Below the pieces are notes generated by a model. The model did not search any database and was not told the origin of the DNA. It worked only from the letters and a program-made list of their open reading frames with translations. DNA of 55,954 bases, from assembly GCA_019828565.1 (NCBI GenBank), contig JAHDYR010000056.1, positions 1 through 55,954 on the forward strand, read 5' to 3'. Source of the stretch: Carpediemonas membranifera. Lineage: Eukaryota; Fornicata. Position 1 is the first letter of the stretch, and every line of letters starts with the position of its first letter. Below are positions 28,901 to 36,750 of this stretch, piece after piece. A program made the translations under genes and the position numbers.

Positions 28901-29492
28901 ACACAGAGGACTTGACGCTAAAGAGAGACGTTGACTTATCTTCTTCGCGTTCACAGAACCGGGCCCAACGAAGCAATGACTTCTGGCGAAGGAGCATCAG
29001 GCGTGTGTACTCGTCGGTTAGAGTGTTGAGCACATGCGTCAGCAGTGAGGGGCCGTCAGTAATGGGCAGCGTGGAACTGGCGTTGTACTCCCGCTGAAGA
29101 ATATTGGCCCAGGCGGGGGCAAACTTGCGGGTTGGGATCTCAGTCGCCTTGTCGAGGACAGTGTTGCGAGCGTTGCGGAGCTCCTTCTCGCTGGGGACCT
29201 TGAATGAGGGATGGGCGAGGAAGGATCCGCGGTTGCCGCTGCGGAAGATGTCCTCGTGCTGGTTTTTAAGCGCTTCGCAGTCCTGAACGCAGCGCTCAAT
29301 CTGTCTTTCAAGGTTGCGATGCTCATCAGTGACGATATCAAGCTTGCGGAGCTCTGTTAGCTCCACGGTGCGCTCGGGCGCTCTACAAATCTTCTCTATC
29401 ACGCTCAGAGGAAGTGACTTCTCTGTTGCATCTGTTGCTTTCTTCTCTGGAGAGAGAGGCGACGGGTGTATGGTGCTGTCCCCTCTGTCCAT
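22947..29492 (-). CDS. Giant coiled-coil protein (2181 aa)
   Basis: One uninterrupted frame of 6.5 kb starts at ATG 29492. The first ~1600 residues are helical with intermittent loops. Residues ~1620-2140 form an almost continuous heptad-repeat coiled coil, ending in a Gly/Ala/Pro-rich tail. No motor or catalytic motif is visible. Architecture suits a cytoskeletal or axonemal scaffold; I considered CCDC162-like proteins but cannot confirm this. The intact frame here contrasts with the broken frames elsewhere, so base accuracy is good at least in this stretch. Confidence 0.8.
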   Translation of the reverse strand: MDRGDSTIHPSPLSPEKKATDATEKSLPLSVIEKICRAPERTVELTELRKLDIVTDEHRNLERQIERCVQDCEALKNQHEDIFRSGNRGSFLAHPSFKVPSEKELRNARNTVLDKATEIPTRKFAPAWANILQREYNASSTLPITDGPSLLTHVLNTLTDEYTRLMLLRQKSLLRWARFCEREEDKSTSLFSVKSSVWIPFRMAQTSLVDRQTSIARRIVRLNSMAHIRDVPVPARVAETCEFINTKHVGLDVNAYNTASTVTQPFVDVEDVAIALRSTVSADAQTVAIRDFIARLSWLGYSGRIQLPRMVANVMDKAGDDGLPLMIVDRGALDDELNELAGHFKMHFRINSRTRNGRTNEAEFCNEAGKIVQGIVRQFEVIHSSIVDGHANPAAQRNVKEPIYLEDFREDLEVPPASIPLASEYASEQAEGILMDKFVGATIGFLSIHESTSVAASLQNKHVSHARVAYGSQSGDILGPCDVPANKLHALYGLRAMKMKQLRDGLMWTLNALESVRKTISADISGAPFALTEHTLREQTKSDVTDALSLALADIINEDGDGLRISARCDMVAKAGVSGGEAATLRVFDNKRRSVLYTSATEKLKNIDETIKRTATTHIYHKEENLRLKDGENFLRVDRDAVLTKMYEAHLLFASAKRELVSALMDLYEHTIDSKANESIMQQIIDLIDSDLLDCPESFMHSYQTQVTSLMVTAALIREISASIIEKNTLYLQQISDRDADKPGVPNALLPLNAPPVAPHGGVAVGIADFHTPLEQLHEVIPILRSIVSDLVKAHWSATGPDTVLPRVAAMSVVAREALVLWRSFTEERTAQDRDPQTYTVESLYTALIDHPCTLELVARDAAQLLMAEPTGPAASTAPKVFNPVYSLPKVDAALDQPASIIAGQRAASVWDFKAPVPALIHTLTNALNIAVLRCRIANSFFETKEASAQYILQCAYIGQPRASTSLPQLNWEADTVLGGDEDLIHVPPEVLSQYVQDFRAQPNLLAIVEIAQEFAGVTTESLEGIKDMVLSRVNDLKAIARVQAATSILFTSSAKANQFAIDAIVEEEFRRERALIEAAPEKYRDETFLTTQFASDADGNISIDADDDTLMLAKMSIAARHDPSMRAWHFAMIQKAMITFIPAINAATSARSSIVEEYRENMKVPGLSASDNKHQRYRQHIRALKTRLVDTYADIISKFAVNVAYRAEIASVTTDLEYMIHDFGDSIPFERPAELTGVEATVTDVTDLFFNKTSLTSVWTIPTLTHVVRSPFTVPRPMGENTVQLSAVCLLTRVVHDIVAASLIKARFAGASAAGSDTIRSDLASALGSLQEKLAVDASSSFAQVMTFLIATRKLHFHQLRLLLNVTLNHLISSNAGPAAVSLTRIVMARLSDTGEMTQVPLPPVPTSHLYKSLHAVVSNALIGSSNLNGSVGQARHFNGFRVPRRWSDLRALSTFNTHPFPHIAEPIFSLPMKYVTATHAASINCELVLDDEFTRRGIFEGAQPVNALIVHLALLENFHRSQQLRHFFLADLMGLPAPTRAAELVDANAVFEHHILDNFLHELGEVVTAVCRAEKRTISQLKEEERLENLDDEGNAINVRILPEDTDMLFPSTPVPAFELFFRLVLHTRAAVSLALLRRQTATMTEIRAKMLFFLNSTLKGRKPEDVIRLPSPEEYIASEAGENEVAAVLGEVNYLTAHGLDERFIKNSHTLTQFVQELFSHFSRIDIAKGAPGYAISETQLARILNELAQTLFNDSHTQSMELDQFYHTILRHTLDRLAVEVSRRRRLEESVQASLQNVEMQADSLVAAKHYSILFRTNELEREAKRLESALNTAETDVRRRVTAELDGQMRKQAAEVILIKNNFNDFKNTINESILEDMQDLKQEMLERIARSTTMTGLAKARAQLIHDYDERVNELEVTIREQEAAISKLRTMHSLHRHGRQEASSKQIATLTDRVQALETEKWTLQSNSEMVESSLRRRMLELENTIAANDLELELSRKKSEQAARSSALSRTARRSAMAISRAKQDPVADPGEVVKLKETLKRQKEEIRTLQSSMIAAPAVDIDLRNANAEIKRLKKILVEERSVKQEAMAEIDDLRRQVYSYEERMNQIEQRHKLEATGRRSDMRQRMSALERENRSLKAEMINSLGGRSTVTGTRRTKSAAGGAPPASPRGL

Positions 29493-29857
29493 CGAACGAA
29501 ATTTGTCGAAATACCACGCATTTTTAGGTTCACTCCGATGACCCTCGGAAAGGCCAGGTAAGTGTTCGACACTGCGTAATCATCCCAACTGCAGCTCCAG
29601 ATGTCTCAATAATAATCCTGCTCAGCACCGCGACCCATCACCATATTACTCCCGCATCAAGCCTGACTGACAGTGACTGGAGAAGCGGGGCGTCTCAAGA
29701 TACCTTACTTGCGTATATTTCCAATTGGTGTATTGGGCTACTAGCGGCAATAGTGCGGCCCCGGAGAATGCTCTCTCAGCAGTCGATTTGTGGGCCACTT
29801 CAGAGCAGATGAAACAATCCGCTTTTATCTGCTGGGAGTTTAAATGAAGGTGGTTGC
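29493..29857. other. Intergenic region
   Basis: I see no gene, tRNA or repeat. It probably holds the promoter of the long coiled-coil gene and the 3' end of the Cgr1 gene. Confidence 0.4.
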
Positions 29858-30202
29858 TCACTTGGACCACTCGACGCTGTTGATGGCCTTGGCGTACTGC
29901 TTCATGCGGCGGCGTTTTGCGATGCTGAGCTTCACCTTCTTGTTTTTGACGTTCTTCTTCACGAGTTCGCCACGAGCAATCATGCTCTCCTCACGCTTCT
30001 TCAGTTTCTGAGCACGAGCTTCGCGCTTCTTCTCCTTCTCGGCGTCTTGGATTGCCTTGAGCTCATTGGCAAGTGCTTTCGCCTTCATCAAGCGTTCTTT
30101 CTCCGCCATTTTCTCCTCCCAAGTCGTAGACTTGTTGTTAGTCATGCTAGACTTCCTAGAGCGCTCTTGCTTCCAGCCACGGCCGCTCACTTCACCCGCC
30201 AT
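29858..30202 (-). CDS. CGR1: Cgr1-family rRNA-processing protein
   Basis: This 114-aa protein is very Lys/Arg/Glu-rich. It begins with a short leader containing GRGWKQERSRKSS and continues as a single charged helix ending in KRRRMKQYAKAINSVEW. That layout (a SGRxWK-like start and a basic coiled helix) matches Cgr1/CCDC86, nucleolar proteins needed for 60S subunit rRNA processing. The length fits the family (100-130 aa). Low complexity limits certainty. Confidence 0.7.
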   Translation of the reverse strand: MAGEVSGRGWKQERSRKSSMTNNKSTTWEEKMAEKERLMKAKALANELKAIQDAEKEKKREARAQKLKKREESMIARGELVKKNVKNKKVKLSIAKRRRMKQYAKAINSVEWSK

Positions 30203-30326
30203 TGTCTCCCGGTGCAGCTTAACCGCGAGACGGTTGGGGCATGAAATGGCACATATGGACAGATGGCAATGCTAGCTACTGTTGATGTTTCACCTTGCAG
30301 GGAAATAAGTGGCTTCTCAATGCTAC

Positions 30327-30575
30327 CTAACGAGCAAAGCTTGATGGAGAGCCTTCGTAAGGGGAACTGGAGTTGAGATATGGACTCAGATCATCGTGTT
30401 TGCTCGATTGGTTCCTGCTATGGCTTAATATACTTCCGCCGCGCTTCGAATATCTCACATCGTCAGCGTTCGAGGTGTCCTCTGCATATTCAGGGTTGGT
30501 CCGTTTCATAATACGCATCATCTGCTCATACTCATCGGGAGTCATTCGAATTTCAAACGTATAGCTCTCGCTCAT
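30327..30575 (-). CDS. Small unknown protein (82 aa)
   Basis: Using the first ATG (30575) gives 82 aa. Residues 1-40 form a charged, Met-rich domain (SESYTFEIRMTPDEYEQMM), then a Ser/Asn/Pro-rich tail. It is not recognised. Composition looks protein-like rather than random. Confidence 0.4.
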   Translation of the reverse strand: MSESYTFEIRMTPDEYEQMMRIMKRTNPEYAEDTSNADDVRYSKRGGSILSHSRNQSSKHDDLSPYLNSSSPYEGSPSSFAR

Positions 30576-30624
30576 GTCGTTGAGGCGCAAGAGAAATTCT
30601 GTGACATATTCTGCACCTCACGAC

Positions 30625-30740
30625 ACGACGGTTGATTCAATCAACCACTGGACACACTCGACTGGCCTGGACGCATTCATTGCTAATGCGTCCATCAGCC
30701 GTCATTAGCTCAGAGTTGGCACCGCCTTGGTGCTTTATCG
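30625..30740. ncRNA. Possible structured RNA with three hairpins
   Basis: Three perfect stems lie in a row: GGTTGATT/AATCAACC (30630-30646), GGACGCATT/AATGCGTCC (30669-30693) and GCACC/GGTGC (~30720-30734). No gene fits the 565-bp gap 30591-31155. The density of stems suggests an RNA, but I recognise no family and the strand is undetermined. Confidence 0.25.
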
Positions 30741-31155
30741 TTCTGTGCAGACCTCCACCATCTTTGCGTGACATTGCCATATGAACAAAAAACTGCGAAC
30801 AGCTGTACGATAGCATAGTTCCGCTCAATGCCTGACTTGTATCACCCAGCCCTCATCCTTAGTCAACTACCGTCTGACTACCGTCTACGGACGAATCAAG
30901 GCGCCGCACTCGGACCTGGTATACCGGTAAAACGGATGGTACTGCTTCAGGATCTTGTTCTCACATCACATGACAGACCCTGTCGCGGGCCATGGCGACA
31001 TGGAAGTCCAGCCCCTCCAGTCCCTCAATCGGTGAAAGCCCACCGGGGGAGTGTGTCGCGTGTGTACTTGAAGAGTTGGCATAGATGATCTTCACTGTAT
31101 CTTTATAAGCATGGGACTAAAAAAACAGTGAACCGACGACGCCAGCCCATGCATT

Positions 31156-31830
31156 TCAAAATGTAATAATGTACAAAAGATAGACAACTCTGCGCTTCAG
31201 AATCGCCAGCAGCCGCCTCACAATCCCCACGTGCGCGTCGTCCCCGTCAGATGGGTACTCGATCTGCTCATCTCTCGAATCTGCCAGTCTCAACCCGAAA
31301 TCCAAGCGGACGAAAACCGAGTCCTCAGCGTCTAAGGAAACAGTGGAGGCACTGGGCACGTTGTCTACGTTTCCAACCCACGAGAATCCCGAGAATTTGA
31401 GCTGGTCTTCAGGTGAAATCCTGCTCTCGGCAACGGACTCCGTGAATGAAAGGGTCGAGTCGTGATGAACCGTCTCGCTCACTGAATGGGAAGACTGCTG
31501 GTCTGGCGTAACAGTGGATAAAGAAGCCATGGATTCGTCAAGCTCCTCGGTTCGGGCGGTCTGGAGCGAGGAACCGAGCGAACGGATGGAGGCTCCGTAG
31601 TCGTTAACATAATGGTGCCGTCCCTCGCGGAAAGCGTCTTTGAGGGCTTTCATATTACGTCTGGAGAGGCTAAGGCGCTTCTTTTGTCGCCTTGGCATGT
31701 CTTTCGCCGCCTTTTGGTGGTATTCAATCGTTTCACGTCCAACACTTGCAAACTCTTCTATTTGTGCTGCATCAAAGCCGGCTTTAACCATGCCTTGAAC
31801 AAAATGATCTGGATCTGGTTTCTTCGCCAT
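31156..31830 (-). CDS. Unknown protein with hydrophobic C-terminal tail (224 aa)
   Basis: I use the first ATG at 31830. The N-terminus is helical, then a basic patch (PRRQKKRLSLSRR), a long Ser/Thr-rich stretch and a C-terminal hydrophobic segment ending RRVVYLLYIITF. The last ~20 residues could be a tail anchor. No family was recognised. Confidence 0.5.
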   Translation of the reverse strand: MAKKPDPDHFVQGMVKAGFDAAQIEEFASVGRETIEYHQKAAKDMPRRQKKRLSLSRRNMKALKDAFREGRHHYVNDYGASIRSLGSSLQTARTEELDESMASLSTVTPDQQSSHSVSETVHHDSTLSFTESVAESRISPEDQLKFSGFSWVGNVDNVPSASTVSLDAEDSVFVRLDFGLRLADSRDEQIEYPSDGDDAHVGIVRRLLAILKRRVVYLLYIITF

Positions 31831-32113
31831 CTTCACTTGTGGCTTGCTTGCCCCAATGGCACACTTTGACTCGGCCCCGAGTTCGCGTGGCAGGCCGGCC
31901 CCAGCACATGCCTAGCCACTTGTACTGGCGGGTTCGGTCAGCATCTTCCCAAAATTCATGCGCAAGGATCCAGGAAGACTTACGAAGACCACATGCAGTG
32001 TCACCCCAACGCTCTCCTGTAAAAACGGGACAACCAACACATTCACTCAAGAGCGAATAGTTTACTAGAATAATGCAAAACCGCCGCTAGCCCCAACCAA
32101 CCATCATGACTCT

Positions 32114-33619
32114 CTACCCTCTGCCGCTGAGAATACTGCCAAGAATACTCGGGTCGAAACTCACAGCAGGCGTATCCATCCGACTCCGAAGCCTCTGCCC
32201 AAGCACAATCTGATCCAAACCGACTGCGGTCGGGTCATTGTCCACGTACTGGGCATAAGTCAAGTCCTCCTCCTCCATGGGAGCAATCGATTCAAGATTA
32301 GGCGGGCTGGGTGGGGGTATGGTGGGGGCGGGCGGGGATTCGTAGCCAAGAGCATGGTGGGCGGGTCGGCTTGGTTTCGCCTTGTGTCCACCCATGCGCT
32401 CGCGTCTTCCACTAGACGCTGGGATGGACGCAATTTGAGCCATGTCGTTATTCTGCTCGCTTTCAGAGTCAGTCGAGTCATCGTTAGCCTGCACCGTGGC
32501 ACCCGCCCCAGCATATTGTAGCTCCTCGACCGTTCCAGCAAACCTGACTCTGCTGTTGCTGTGTGTCAGAGTTGCCTCTGGGTCATCCCGCGAAATCACC
32601 TGTAAGTCTTTCAGCAGATCAGACTGAGTGAATCTTCCTTTCATCATCTGCGAGGCCGGAGGTCGTCTCAGTCTGTTTTGGAAAGTTTCCCACGCCTTGC
32701 CCTTAAACGGGGGCGATGGTGGTCCGTGCTCATCATGGGGCTGGGCGAGTGCCTCTTCGATGGCGAGGGGCAGCGTGCGGTTGACTTGGACGAACTCGAC
32801 CGTGCACAAGTTCTGGAGCTCCTCGGGTGATGTGACTGATGAACTGTGGTCCTGCAGGTGGAAGGACTCCGTACACGCGGCGAGGAAGGCGATCAGTGGA
32901 ATTCTCCGTGGCTTTTTGCGCAGATTATGCGATGCGTATGGTAAATGCACAGTCCCGGGGTGAGAGACGAGGGGGGTGGGGGCGTCGGGGTCAGCATCCA
33001 CGACATCCGTCCACAACGGGGCTATGAGATCATCCAGCGTGTCTCTGAAACTGGCGGGCATCGGGGCGAGCAGAGTAGTTACGGCCGGGCGAGAGGTGGG
33101 AAACTCCAGCACAGGGACTGGAAGAAGGCGGGCACGGGCCATGTCTACGCGGTGGCATGGCATGTGGGCCACAGGACATATGTCGCTGAGCTTGGAGCGG
33201 AGAAATAGGAAGTAAAGGAGGTCTGCGGTGGTGTAACGGGCATAAAGGAAGGACGCAAAGAGCGCCGCGGCAACTGAGGTCTCGCGGTGGAGGTCTATGA
33301 CATCTAGGAACTGCTGGAGGTGGGTTTCGGTGAGAGAATCGAGGCCGAAGGCTTTCCAGAAGTGGGAAAAGACGAATGAACTAAAGGGGCGGAAGTCGGA
33401 GTCGTTGATCACCTCTTGGGCATATGCAGTCATCCGGTCGTTGTATATAGTGTCTACAATGCCTAATGCCCACTCTAACGACTTGCTGGAGGATTTGCTT
33501 CGCTTTGGACCGCCTCTCCGACCGGAATTGGGAGTTCTAACAAGTGTAGACTCTAGCTCAAATGGGAATATCAAAGAGGAAGATAATGCCGACTTCGAAC
33601 CACTTCTAGACATCGACAT
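32114..33619 (-). CDS. Unknown 501-aa protein with N-terminal helical domain
   Basis: ATG at 33619. Residues ~45-150 form a dense helical domain rich in Phe, Tyr and Leu. The rest is Pro/Ser-rich with acidic patches and looks disordered. No motif was recognised. Possibly a cytoskeletal or regulatory protein; the sequence gives no clear clue. Confidence 0.65.
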   Translation of the reverse strand: MSMSRSGSKSALSSSLIFPFELESTLVRTPNSGRRGGPKRSKSSSKSLEWALGIVDTIYNDRMTAYAQEVINDSDFRPFSSFVFSHFWKAFGLDSLTETHLQQFLDVIDLHRETSVAAALFASFLYARYTTADLLYFLFLRSKLSDICPVAHMPCHRVDMARARLLPVPVLEFPTSRPAVTTLLAPMPASFRDTLDDLIAPLWTDVVDADPDAPTPLVSHPGTVHLPYASHNLRKKPRRIPLIAFLAACTESFHLQDHSSSVTSPEELQNLCTVEFVQVNRTLPLAIEEALAQPHDEHGPPSPPFKGKAWETFQNRLRRPPASQMMKGRFTQSDLLKDLQVISRDDPEATLTHSNSRVRFAGTVEELQYAGAGATVQANDDSTDSESEQNNDMAQIASIPASSGRRERMGGHKAKPSRPAHHALGYESPPAPTIPPPSPPNLESIAPMEEEDLTYAQYVDNDPTAVGLDQIVLGQRLRSRMDTPAVSFDPSILGSILSGRG

Positions 33620-34163
33620 GGCCGAGTAAACGCAGAAACGTTCCGATTTTTCGCAGGATAGCCCCGGAAGGATCGAACAATATGTCTTATACTGCGCAAC
33701 ACTGCTCTGTCTCCCTCCTACTCACGTCTTAAGTCGGTAGGGAGATCGTCTTCTCCAGAGCTCCTGGGTGAGATCCTGGGGCGCGAGGGGCAGCATCTGC
33801 AAGGTGTCTCAGCAAGAGGGCCACCTCGCCAATGATTGTAAACGCCGGTCACGATTGGCAACAACACCTCAGTGGCGCTGGTCTCATCGTTTGTCCAAGG
33901 CCATCTTCGAGGAGCAGTCCGTGCATGGGGCAGTTGTGTGAGCCAAGACTTGTATTGTTGGGCGGGGTCATCGTTGTGGCCGGGAAAAACTGCCTTGGTC
34001 TCGATGCGGAGGTCATTGCCGCGTTGACCTCATTCGTCCTTGGAATTGAAGGAAGCAAGAACTGCGCCTAAAGAAGTCCCTTTATATTGCATAAAACAAC
34101 ACCCGTCGAGAGGGAGCAAGTACACTGTTCAACAGCGGACGAGCTCGACGGCCGTCCTGCTGC
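33620..34163. other. Intergenic stretch, possible small ORF
   Basis: A 79-codon plus-strand frame (33832-34071) includes a hydrophobic segment VLLGGVIVVAG, but nothing supports it. No tRNA cloverleaf was found. Confidence 0.3.
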
Positions 34164-34425
34164 TTAGAGGCGGCGGCGGAAAAGAAGCACGTGGGGCTCG
34201 GGGTTGTGCCAAGCATAGTGCTCCCAGCCCACAGACTGCTGGATACCGAGGCCTCTCCATTCACTCTCGGAAAGAAGACTGTGTTAGTGTTTTTGGAGAC
34301 TTGGGTGCAAACCGGCCACGGGGAAGGCGACGGCGAAGCTCCTCAGGAACTATGATTTGACGGTACTCGTACGTATCATCGGCGTACTTGTCCGAATAAT
34401 AGAAGCCCTTAAAAGACATTCCCAT
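34164..34425 (-). CDS. CKS1: CKS1, cyclin-dependent kinase regulatory subunit, with one intron
   Basis: Exon 1 (34425-34313) starts with ATG and encodes [17 protein letters not shown], the hallmark of CKS proteins. Exon 2 (34278-34164) encodes [14 protein letters not shown], then [21 protein letters not shown] and stop. Together they are 228 bases, 75 aa, the normal CKS size. The conserved phosphate-binding Arg, Ser, Trp and the HxPEPH loop are present. CKS1 binds CDK and phosphorylated substrates to promote multisite phosphorylation. Removing the 34-base intron restores the frame exactly. Each exon alone is too short to be noticed. Confidence 0.93.
34279..34312 (-). other. 34-nt spliceosomal intron in CKS1
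   Basis: On the minus strand it begins GTTTGC and ends ACTAACACAG, so the branch-point ACTAAC lies directly next to the acceptor AG. This is the fused 3' motif of diplomonad and parabasalid introns. Phase is 2. Confidence 0.92.
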
Positions 34426-34500
34426 CTTGGCAGAGATTTTCTGATCTTAACCTGCGAATTTTGGCAGAGAAGTCTGCGAGACGATTGAGAGTTACTTTAC

Positions 34501-34530
34501 TGCTTGCACTGTGCACTCTATGATACTTCA
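34501..34530 (+). repeat. 30-bp direct repeat, left of Fanzor remnant
   Basis: Identical to 35458-35487. The pair brackets a 927-bp segment containing the Fanzor-like ORF. Confidence 0.9.
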
Positions 34531-34611
34531 TTACCCCTTCCCGCTCTCCCTTCCTTCTTCTTGAGAGTGATATTTCGATAGTCAGTCATCATCGTCGGGG
34601 GTCATCAATCA

Positions 34612-35442
34612 GTGCTTCTCCAGTCCTCTCGCCAAGCAACTAGCCACCCAGATGGCACTACCAGCTCCGGTGTGGTCCCGAAGTGTGGGTACACCAAGAC
34701 CCCCAGCTTCGCGTTCGATATGACTCCTGCGTCATTCAAAAGTACAAATCTAGATAGTCTACAAAACTCGATTAGGTTTGTGCTCCTCCACGAGCAGGAA
34801 ATATTCGACGCTGGGATGGTCAAGAGCTTCCGCAGAGTGCGCCTGACGAACCACATCTTGCGTCAAAAGCACTTCCACAGAGCTGGGGAGCAGCTTGCTC
34901 GCACCCTAGGATGGACTCCTCGGCGACTCCCTCGCAGTATTGCCCCTCCCCGGGCAGCCCCCACCAGGCTGGTTGTCTTCTACGGAAGCGCTAGATTCAA
35001 GACGCCCCGTCGGGTGCATCCATGCGCGCCGTATGGTCGCTTTGCTACCTTACTACCACACATCATGAGAGCTTTCAACATCACTGCTGAAGTGCGGATG
35101 ACTAACGAGTTCCGAACCTCACTCGTCTGCCCCTTCTGCCGCGCGAGGTTCCGTAGAACTCGCTACACGAGGCGCACGATGCGATGCCACAACCCGAATT
35201 GTCAAGGTGCTCCATGGTACAGACAGCAACGCCTCAATTCCGATCCTACTACCACCAATTGGCTCAATCTCTCCCACAGAGACAAGACTGCTGCACAGAA
35301 CATCTTGGATTGCGGCCTCATGACGGATGCACAGTATCAAGCCAGTGCTTTCAGAAATCCAGCCCGTCTTCCCAACTATAACCCCAATACACCAATTACG
35401 GCTAACCAGCCGCTAGTCTTCGCTTCCGGGCAAGCTAATTGA
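34612..35442 (+). pseudogene. N-terminally truncated Fanzor (TnpB-like RNA-guided nuclease)
   Basis: The open frame (about 276 codons) has only a GTG at its start; the first ATG is 34720. The C-terminal half matches Fanzor/TnpB: VVFYGSARF, the RuvC-II Glu in MTNEFRTSLVC, a zinc ribbon (CPFC ... CHNPNC), and the RuvC-III motif in NLSHRDKTAAQNIL. An Arg-rich helix upstream fits the bridge region. RuvC-I with its first catalytic Asp and the whole recognition lobe are not visible, so cleavage is unlikely. No N-terminal part was found upstream. Fanzors are eukaryotic OMEGA nucleases using a 3'-encoded guide RNA. Confidence 0.8.
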
Positions 35443-35457
35443 AGTGGAGAGACGCAG

Positions 35458-35487
35458 TGCTTGCACTGTGCACTCTATGATACTTCA
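35458..35487 (+). repeat. 30-bp direct repeat, right of Fanzor remnant
   Basis: Identical to 34501-34530. It starts 15 bases after the Fanzor stop codon and touches the 3' side of the LINE fragment. Confidence 0.9.
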
Positions 35488-35672
35488 ATAGCGTGCCGAC
35501 ACCACGCCCAGCCACGCTCCTCAAAGACGACCCAGTGATCGTAGCCCGTTTATAGCGTGAGTATAGTGATGCTGGCCGTTTTTCACCGGCAACCGGTTCT
35601 CTCAGCAGTTGATGAGATCGGAGAATCATTTATGATGCGGGTGTGGGTGGCGGTCGATTTCCATGACATGGT

Positions 35673-36176
35673 CTACCTCAAGGACGTCTCAACGCTCTGG
35701 CACGTCTGCTCCAGCAGCCTAATCAGCGTCTCCTCCGTCTGCTGCCGGTCTTCCCTCTCCTGGGCGACGTCCGCAGTCATCCGAGTCGCCACATCCTCCA
35801 GCATCTTAAACATGGTCTGCTTGTAGCGGAGGGATTGGTCCAGACCTTCGCAAGGCAGACTCCACGCCGGTGAGGGGGCGAGGGCATGGTCGACTAGACA
35901 CCACCGCCAAGGGGCATGGTCGCCCAGGCGGAACATGGTATCCCTAGCTCCCAGGTATGCGGCGTGCCATATATCGCGGGGGTCTTTCAATCCCAGGCCA
36001 CCATCTCTAGCAGGTTGGTATACTGTATCGGTAACACCATCGAGGTGCAGGATTGAGCGTAAGAAGACTTCGAGCTCGGATTTGATGAGCTCTGGGATGC
36101 CAGGCCTGGGGCTTACGGTGCGGAACATGGTCATGAGCGTGGGGAGTGTGCACTTCTTAAGGATGTTGAAGCACAC
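35673..36176 (-). pseudogene. C-terminal fragment of LINE reverse-transcriptase ORF2
   Basis: About 167 codons include a region typical of the stretch after the LINE RT thumb: an alternation of helices, the motif ARDGGLGLKDP and a following DIWHAAYLGA. The catalytic RT core (YxDD) is absent. The last 40 residues form a coiled coil. It is a dead fragment. Confidence 0.7.
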
Positions 36177-36642
36177 CCAGACTCCAAGCTGCGACCCTGG
36201 CTTCTCTGTAGGTGTTGTTTGTTGGCCATCCGTCCCTATTTCCCTCTCGATGTTGGTTCACATCCCTGCATGCCTGGGGCCATCCAAGTTTGTCCTGAGT
36301 CCCGTTATGAGCCTATCTCGATCAATTCCCTGATGTTTCTCTGTCCCTTGTCCCGTCACGGGGCCTTCGAGCCGGCTCCGGTTACCCGTGGCGGGCCAAC
36401 TATGGGTTACCCTGGTGACAATCCTTACCTTCGGGCAGGGATACTTAGGAGGGGGCGCATTGGCGTGACCCCCCCTTTGGCTGCCGCCACAGCCCACCGG
36501 CAGTGCATTTCAGCTAATGCCGGACCCTGAGTGGGAGCCAGGGTTGGATTAAAAGAAAATAAATCACAACTATCACTATCTCCATCAAAGGGTACCACTT
36601 TACCCTGCTTAATCGGTCTCCGTTGAGCTGCCACTGTCACTG
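35673..36642 (-). mobile_element. LINE fragment: 5' segment joined to the end of the RT ORF
   Basis: On the minus strand, 36642-36300 carries the end of ORF1 (stop at 36609) and a segment homologous to 55020-55240 (both include a GGCTCCCACyCAGGG core and CGGCAGCCAAAGGGG). It then passes within ~120 bases to the C-terminal region of a LINE reverse transcriptase. Most of ORF2 is therefore missing. Upstream ORF1 sequence continues beyond the inserted gypsy element at 40680-40979. Confidence 0.7.
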
Positions 36643-36732
36643 TGTTGGGCAATTTTAGTTATAACCATTTTTGCCCTTGATCGGGTTTCGAATAAACCTC
36701 ACTTCGTCATTAGTTCTCTTTATTTGGCCACA
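36643..36732 (+). repeat. Left LTR (90 bp)
   Basis: TGTTGGGCAA...GGCCACA, matching 40590-40679. The internal region starts with the perfect palindrome GTAAGCTTAC and the gag ATG follows 18 bases after the LTR. Confidence 0.92.
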
Positions 36733-36750
36733 GTAAGCTTACTCACCGCC

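Noticed and set aside
30625-30740. SRP RNA, RNase P RNA or a spliceosomal snRNA
   Set aside because: None of the conserved core sequences I know for these RNAs is present, so only an unnamed structured RNA is suggested.
33832-34071. 79-aa plus-strand ORF as a membrane protein gene
   Set aside because: Only one short hydrophobic run and no supporting motif; kept only as a possibility in the intergenic note.
36724-36750. Gag start at TTG 36724
   Set aside because: It lies in the LTR and an ATG at 36751 directly after the leader is the natural start.
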